Source: Pseudomonas sp. MPC6 (GTDB taxonomy: Bacteria > Pseudomonadota > Gammaproteobacteria > Pseudomonadales > Pseudomonadaceae). Taken from it: a DNA stretch of 64,000 nt. A program made the position numbers and the translations under genes. The DNA lies in NCBI RefSeq assembly GCF_006094435.1, contig NZ_CP034783.1, positions 3,127,001 through 3,191,000 of the forward strand. The letters are read 5' to 3'. Position 1 is the first letter of the stretch. The number at the start of each line of letters is the position of its first letter. The notes beneath the pieces are model-generated. The model was not told the DNA's origin and searched no databases. It saw nothing but the letters and a program-made list of their open reading frames with translations. Of this stretch, positions 59,344-64,000 are shown in pieces.

Positions 59344-61679
59344 GCTACAGCATCGCGGTTCGCGCGTTGTGCGAGTTCACCGCCAAGGTCGGCGATCTTG
59401 ACCTGCGCTTCACGCCGTCGCCGACTGCACTGGAAGGCATCGTCGGGCATCGCACCGTGGCGTCCCGGCGCAGCGAGGGTTACCAGAGTGAAGTCGCACT
59501 CGAAGGCCAGTATCAAACGTTGCAGATCAAGGGCAGGGCGGACGGCTACGACCCGGTGCAAAATTGCCTGGAAGAAGTCAAAACCTATCGCGGTGACTTG
59601 AGCAAGCAGCCCGCCAACCACCGCCAGCTGCACTGGGCGCAGGCGAAGATCTACGGCTGGCTGATGTGCCGGAAACTGCAACTGGCCCGGATCAACCTGG
59701 CGCTGGTGTACTTCGACATTGTCAGCGAAAAGGAAACCTGCCTGGTCGAGGCCTTCGGCGCGCCAGAGCTGGGGCAGTTTTTCGAGCACCATTGCCGCCT
59801 GTTCCTGCAGTGGGCCGAGCAGGAAATGGCCCACCGCGAAGGACGCAATCGCGCGGCGCAGCAACTGGCGTTTCCCCACGCCGACTTTCGTCCGGGGCAG
59901 CGTCATCTGGCTGAATCGGTGTTCAAGGCGGTCAGTACCGGGCGCTGCCTGATGGCCCAGGCACCTACGGGGATCGGCAAGACCGTCGGCACCTTGTTTC
60001 CAATGCTCAAGGCCTTGGCGCCGCAGCAACTGGACAAGGTGTTCTTCCTGACCGCGAAGACCCCGGGCCGCAAACTGGCGCTGGATGCCGCGCAAGTCAT
60101 TCTCCAGAGTGCCGAAGCGCCACCCCTGCGGGTTCTGGAAATGATCGCCCGGGACAAGGCCTGCGAGCATCCGGACAAAGCCTGTCACGGCGAATCCTGC
60201 CCGTTGGCCCAGGGTTTCTATGACCGCTTGCCCGCGGCGCGCCAGGCCGCCAGCGAACTGACCCTGTTGAACCAGAGCGCCTTGCGTGAGGTGGCGCTTG
60301 AACATGCCGTGTGCCCGTATTACCTGAGCCAGGAAATGGCCCGCTGGGCCGATGTAGTGGTCGCCGACTACAACTATTATTTCGATTTCAGCGCGTTGCT
60401 GTTTGGCCTGGCCCAGGCCAACAACTGGAAAGTCGCGGTGCTGGTGGACGAAGCGCATAACCTGGTGGAGCGGGGGCGGCAAATGTACAGTGCCAGCCTC
60501 GACCAATCGACCCTCAACGCTGTGCGCAAAACCGCCCCGCCAGCGCTGAAGACGGCCTTGCAGCGGGTCAACCGGCAGTGGAATGCCCTGCATGACCTGC
60601 AGCTCGGCGCCTATCAGGCGTATGACAAGGCACCGGAAAAATTGCTCCAGGCCCTGTCGTCCTGCAGTGCGAGTATCGGCGATTACCTGAACGATCATCC
60701 TCAAGGCCTGGACAGCGCCTTGCAGGGCTTTTACTTCGACATGCTGCAGTTTTGCCGGGTCGCCGAACTGTTCGATGAACAGTTCCTGTTCGACATCAGC
60801 AAGCGCGACCTCGAGCGCAAGAAAAACCTGTCGCAGCTGTGCTTGCGCAATGTGGTGCCCGCCGGGTTCATCCGCCCGCGCCTGACGGCTGCGCGCAGCA
60901 CCGTGTTGTTTTCCGCGACCCTGAGCCCGCGCCATTACTACGCCGATCTGTTGGGCACGCCGGCGAACACGGTGTGGATCGATGTCGAATCACCTTTTCA
61001 CGCCGATCAGTTGCAAGTGCATATCGTCAGCCAGATCTCCACCCGGTTCGTTCATCGCCAGTCGTCCCTGGCGCCGATCGTCGAGCTGATCGCCAGGCAG
61101 TTCAGCCAGCGCCCCGGCAACTACCTGGCGTTTTTCAGCAGCTTCGATTATTTGCAGCAAGTGGCGCAGTTGCTGGCGCAAAGACATCCCCATATCAATC
61201 TGTGGGCACAGTCTCGAGGCATGGCGGAAGGGCCGCGGCAGGATTTTCTCGATCAGTTCACCGCCGACAGCCAGGGCATCGGTTTCGCCGTGCTGGGCGG
61301 GGCGTTCGGCGAAGGCATCGACTTGCCCGGGGCGCGCCTGATCGGTGCATTCATTGCCACTCTGGGGCTGGCGCAGCTCAACCCGGTCAACGAGCAGGTG
61401 AAACATCGCATGGCGGCGATTTTCGGTGCCGGGTATGACTACACCTACTTGTTCCCCGGGGTGCAGAAAGTGGTCCAGGCGGCGGGGCGGGTGATTCGCA
61501 CCCAGCAGGATCAAGGGGTCGTCATGCTGATCGATGACCGGTTTGGCGACAGCAAGGTCAAGCAACTGCTGCCGCGCTGGTGGACGATTGCGCCCGCGAC
61601 TTATGTTGCGCGCCACCCCCCCGAGCAAGCACTCATCGAGGACGCCGCCCAGGGTTGCGCACAGCCCGCGTTGTTTTGA
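59340..61679 (+). CDS. Rad3/XPD-type Fe-S DNA helicase, coupled to FAN1
   Basis: The start is GTG 59340, overlapping the FAN1 stop (GTGA); a longer frame (59310) lies inside FAN1. 779 residues. N-terminal about 170 residues are PD-(D/E)XK-like ('EVALEGQYQTLQIKGRADGY', 'EVKTYRGDLSKQPANHRQLH', with D and EVK), then SF2 helicase: Walker A 'QAPTGIGKTVGTLFP' (about 208-222), Fe-S cysteines in 'ACEHPDKACHGESCPLAQG' (about 276-290) and 'HAVCPYY' (about 326), DEAH 'VAVLVDEAHNLVERG' (about 366), motif VI 'KVVQAAGRVIRTQQDQG'. It unwinds DNA 5'-3'. The pair with FAN1 implies crosslink repair. Confidence 0.9.
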   Translation: MSYSIAVRALCEFTAKVGDLDLRFTPSPTALEGIVGHRTVASRRSEGYQSEVALEGQYQTLQIKGRADGYDPVQNCLEEVKTYRGDLSKQPANHRQLHWAQAKIYGWLMCRKLQLARINLALVYFDIVSEKETCLVEAFGAPELGQFFEHHCRLFLQWAEQEMAHREGRNRAAQQLAFPHADFRPGQRHLAESVFKAVSTGRCLMAQAPTGIGKTVGTLFPMLKALAPQQLDKVFFLTAKTPGRKLALDAAQVILQSAEAPPLRVLEMIARDKACEHPDKACHGESCPLAQGFYDRLPAARQAASELTLLNQSALREVALEHAVCPYYLSQEMARWADVVVADYNYYFDFSALLFGLAQANNWKVAVLVDEAHNLVERGRQMYSASLDQSTLNAVRKTAPPALKTALQRVNRQWNALHDLQLGAYQAYDKAPEKLLQALSSCSASIGDYLNDHPQGLDSALQGFYFDMLQFCRVAELFDEQFLFDISKRDLERKKNLSQLCLRNVVPAGFIRPRLTAARSTVLFSATLSPRHYYADLLGTPANTVWIDVESPFHADQLQVHIVSQISTRFVHRQSSLAPIVELIARQFSQRPGNYLAFFSSFDYLQQVAQLLAQRHPHINLWAQSRGMAEGPRQDFLDQFTADSQGIGFAVLGGAFGEGIDLPGARLIGAFIATLGLAQLNPVNEQVKHRMAAIFGAGYDYTYLFPGVQKVVQAAGRVIRTQQDQGVVMLIDDRFGDSKVKQLLPRWWTIAPATYVARHPPEQALIEDAAQGCAQPALF

Positions 61680-61739
61680 GTTTTCCAAATTTTCCGTTTG
61701 TCCCATACTCCACACATACATCCATGACGTGAGGGATCA

Positions 61740-63662
61740 ATGAGCGAAGATCGAAGCAAAGCCACCATCATCGATGACAGTCGGTTGCGCCTGTTGATCG
61801 ATGCTGTGATTGACTATGCGATCTACATGATTGATCCCGATGGCATCATCACCAGCTGGAACGCCGGCGCCCGGCGTTTCAAGGGGTATGAGGAGGCGGA
61901 GATCCTTGGCCAGCACTTCTCGCGTTTCTACACCGACGAAGATAGACGCGCAGGCCTGCCCCAGCGCGCATTGAATACGGCCATCACCGAAGGACGTTTC
62001 GAGGGCGAAGGCTGGCGGGTGCGCAAGGACGGCACGCACTTTTGGTGCCACGTGGTCATCGACCCGATTATCGACCCGACGGGCAAATTGCTGGGGTTTG
62101 CCAAGATCACCCGGGACCTGACCGACCGCAAGATGGCCGAAGAGACCCTCAAGCAAAGCGAGCAGCAATTCCGCCTGCTGGTGCAAAGCGTCACGGACTA
62201 CGCGATCTATATGCTCGCCCCGGACGGCCGCCTGACCAACTGGAATCTCGGGGCCCAGCGCATCAAGGGCTATATGCCCGAAGAAGTGATCGGGCAACAT
62301 TTTTCGATGTTTTATACCCCGGAGGACCGCGAGGCCGGCGAACCGCAACGAACCCTGTCCATTGCCATCCGTGACGGGCGGTTCGAAAACAAGGGCTGGC
62401 GCGTGCGCAAGGACGGGACGCGGTTCATGGCGCACGTGGTGGTCGATCCGATCTGGGGCGACACCGGCACGCTACTCGGTTTTGCCAAGATCACCCGTGA
62501 CATCACCGAAGCCACCCAGGCCCAGCAGGTCCTCGAACAAACCCGCGAGGCGCTGTTCCAGGCGCAGAAAATGCAAGCCATCGGCCAGCTCACCGGAGGC
62601 ATTGCCCACGATTTCAACAACCTGTTGACGGTGATCCTCGGCAATCTGGAAATAGTCCGCAAGCGCGTGGGTGACGACCCGCGTATTACCCGGCTGGTGG
62701 ACAACGCCACCCAGGGCGCCTTGCGTGGCGTATCGCTGACCCAGCGCATGCTGGCGTTTGCCAGGCGCCAGGAACTCAAGGCCGAACCTGTCGAGATTCC
62801 GGCGCTGGTGCAAGGTATCTCCGGCTTGTTGCGCAGCTCCCTCGGGCCTTCCGTGGTCCTTGAAACCAGCTTTTCAACCGAACTCGAACCCATTCTGGCC
62901 GACGTCAATCAGCTTGAACTGGCGGTGCTGAACCTGGCGACCAACGCCCGGGATGCAATGCCCCATGGCGGGAAGTTGGTGATCAGCGCCAGAACGGAAG
63001 AGGTTCGCGACCAACTCCAGTTCACCCCGATGAAGGGCCGCTATGTCTGCCTGAGTGTCAGAGACACGGGGGAAGGCATGGATGAGACCACGCTGGCCTC
63101 GGCGATGGACCCGTTCTTCACCACCAAGGGGGTGGGTAAAGGCACGGGCCTGGGGTTGTCGATGGTGCATGGTTTTATCGAACAACTGGGCGGGCGATTC
63201 ATCCTCAAGAGCCAGAAAGACGCGGGCACGACCGCAGAACTGTGGATACCCGTCGCCACGACCGGTTCGGTTGCCACGCCCGCTACCGACGAAGAAACCG
63301 CACCGCCGGTGCCTCGCCTGTGTGTGCTGGTGGTGGACGACGACAGCCTGGTGCTGACCAGTACCTGCCTGTTGCTCGAAGATCTCGGGCATCGGGTGAT
63401 CAGCGCGGTATCCGGGGCGCTGGCGCTGAAAGCGCTCGATGCCGAGCCGGCCATCGACCTGGTCATTTCCGACATGGCCATGCCGCAGATGAATGGCGCG
63501 CAATTGGCGCAGGCCATTCGAACCCGCAAACCTGACCTGCCGATCATCCTCGCGACCGGCTATGCCGAACGGCTGGAAGGCTTTGCCACGAAACTGCCGC
63601 GCCTGTCCAAACCCTATACCCAGCTCAATCTGGTGGAGATCATTGCCTCGACCATGAAATGA
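61740..63662 (+). CDS. PAS-PAS hybrid sensor histidine kinase with receiver
   Basis: 640 residues, soluble (no membrane segment). PAS1 about 13-130 ('LLIDAVIDYAIYMIDPDGII', 'SWNAGARRFKGYEEAEILGQ'), PAS2 about 140-255, nearly the same sequence ('LLVQSVTDYAIYMLAPDGRL'), so this is an internal duplication. His290 in 'LTGGIAHDFNNLLTVILGNL' is the phospho-acceptor (HWE/NtrB-like group), then HATPase ('LATNARDAMPHGGKLVI', 'GTGLGLSMVHGF') and a receiver with D578 in 'LVISDMAMPQMNG'. It senses a cytoplasmic signal, possibly redox or light through PAS, and phosphorylates its own receiver; no DNA-binding partner is adjacent. Starts with GAGGG 6 bp upstream. Confidence 0.93.
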   Translation: MSEDRSKATIIDDSRLRLLIDAVIDYAIYMIDPDGIITSWNAGARRFKGYEEAEILGQHFSRFYTDEDRRAGLPQRALNTAITEGRFEGEGWRVRKDGTHFWCHVVIDPIIDPTGKLLGFAKITRDLTDRKMAEETLKQSEQQFRLLVQSVTDYAIYMLAPDGRLTNWNLGAQRIKGYMPEEVIGQHFSMFYTPEDREAGEPQRTLSIAIRDGRFENKGWRVRKDGTRFMAHVVVDPIWGDTGTLLGFAKITRDITEATQAQQVLEQTREALFQAQKMQAIGQLTGGIAHDFNNLLTVILGNLEIVRKRVGDDPRITRLVDNATQGALRGVSLTQRMLAFARRQELKAEPVEIPALVQGISGLLRSSLGPSVVLETSFSTELEPILADVNQLELAVLNLATNARDAMPHGGKLVISARTEEVRDQLQFTPMKGRYVCLSVRDTGEGMDETTLASAMDPFFTTKGVGKGTGLGLSMVHGFIEQLGGRFILKSQKDAGTTAELWIPVATTGSVATPATDEETAPPVPRLCVLVVDDDSLVLTSTCLLLEDLGHRVISAVSGALALKALDAEPAIDLVISDMAMPQMNGAQLAQAIRTRKPDLPIILATGYAERLEGFATKLPRLSKPYTQLNLVEIIASTMK

Positions 63663-63692
63663 TCGCCGCACAATCACCCGTATACCGAAACA

Positions 63693-63932
63693 TCAGGAGG
63701 CGGAGTGCGCATTCTTCCTGAAGCCGCGCAGGTTCATGGTGCACAGGCAAAACTGCAACACGATCAGGGCATAGGCCTGGGTGTGGTATCCCCATATCAC
63801 CCACAACACATTGCTCACGATAAAACAGATGAAGCCCGAGACCCGACGCTCGGGCTTTTGCGAACCGATCAGCCACGCGGCCAGCACCGTGACCACCATG
63901 GCTGGCCATTGCACCCAATCGAGATAGTCCAT
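63693..63932 (-). CDS. Small membrane protein (PQ-loop/YgjV-like)
   Basis: 79 residues: 'MDYLDWVQWPAMVVTVLAAW', 'LIGSQKPERRVSGFICFIVS', 'NVLWVIWGYHTQAYALIVLQ', that is three hydrophobic helices separated by a basic turn. It resembles one half of PQ-loop or YgjV-type small transporters that work as dimers. Function unknown. It converges on the hybrid kinase gene. Its upstream region runs beyond 63932 towards the window end, where I see no further gene. Confidence 0.75.
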   Translation of the reverse strand: MDYLDWVQWPAMVVTVLAAWLIGSQKPERRVSGFICFIVSNVLWVIWGYHTQAYALIVLQFCLCTMNLRGFRKNAHSAS

Positions 63933-64000
63933 TGCTGACCCCTTGTGTTGTCAATCCGGCTGAACTTGTCGGCAGCGGTTTCTTCTAAAGGTCTTTGCAG

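Noticed and set aside
59313..60935. 540-codon reverse frame opposite the helicase
   Set aside because: Shadow of the helicase gene; no recognisable motifs.

Overview
The window looks like the chromosome of a Pseudomonas species, most likely of the fluorescens group. The evidence is high-GC coding with Pseudomonas-style codon use, REP elements of the 'GTAGGAGC(T/A)GGCTTGCCAGC' and 'GTAGGAGCAAGCTTGCTCGCGA' types between genes, a DUF1652 protein, and many families and pairs common in that genus (FAN1 nuclease plus Rad3-type helicase, MocR regulators, MHS permeases). No rRNA, tRNA or CRISPR array was seen.

Layout. (1) 0-2 kb: end of a surface-polysaccharide region, with a family-2 glycosyltransferase and a 2OG-Fe(II) oxygenase cut off just before its metal site. 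(2) 2-9 kb: a VIT-type metal transporter, then ApbE, a PepSY/flavodoxin/ferredoxin-reductase fusion, a DUF2271 protein carrying a flavinylation-like motif and a small periplasmic PepSY protein, divergent from a two-component system. This reads as an extracytoplasmic flavin redox module and its regulator. (3) 9.6-25.8 kb: an ion, acid and polyamine stress block. It holds a membrane protein, a relic of the K+ permease Kup, a P2-type cation ATPase, an amino-acid binding protein, a PotE-like antiporter with a frameshifted Orn/Lys/Arg decarboxylase, an RND efflux operon and a CPA1 antiporter. A perfect Anr/FNR-type box lies inside this block and a near match lies before the RND operon. (4) 26.1-29.9 kb: an accessory insertion with a decayed IS66-family element followed by a small HTH-like gene and an AAA ATPase plus HNH nuclease pair resembling the Septu (PtuAB) anti-phage system.

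(5) 30-38 kb: LysR with a divergent alcohol dehydrogenase, an unrecognised 485-residue protein coupled to a MocR-type regulator, phosphoglucomutase, and pirin. (6) 38-48.8 kb: a UvrD-like helicase, DUF1652, and a putrescine/amine catabolism group: an AraC regulator fused to an NTF2-like domain, FAD amine oxidase, cupin, polyamine-binding protein, and succinate-semialdehyde dehydrogenase with a divergent LysR. Inside this group is a seven-unit, 128-bp tandem array of REP pairs that shows a 256-bp higher-order period. (7) 48.8-57.2 kb: a CoA-dependent dicarboxylate catabolic cluster (CitE-like lyase, MaoC-like hydratase, family III CoA transferase, acyl-CoA dehydrogenase, two-subunit TPP decarboxylase, MHS permease, LysR). 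It resembles itaconate/mesaconate degradation but has an extra TPP enzyme. (8) 57.2-64 kb: a small lipoprotein, the coupled FAN1 nuclease and Fe-S helicase, a PAS-PAS hybrid histidine kinase and a small membrane protein.

The most notable observations are the PtuAB-like pair beside IS66 debris, the higher-order REP array, the predicted flavinylated DUF2271 protein, the unassigned TPP/CoA cluster, and several clear gene lesions (oxygenase, kup, decarboxylase, IS66 tnpB and tnpC). All assignments come from reading the sequence and from family knowledge; no searches were run.
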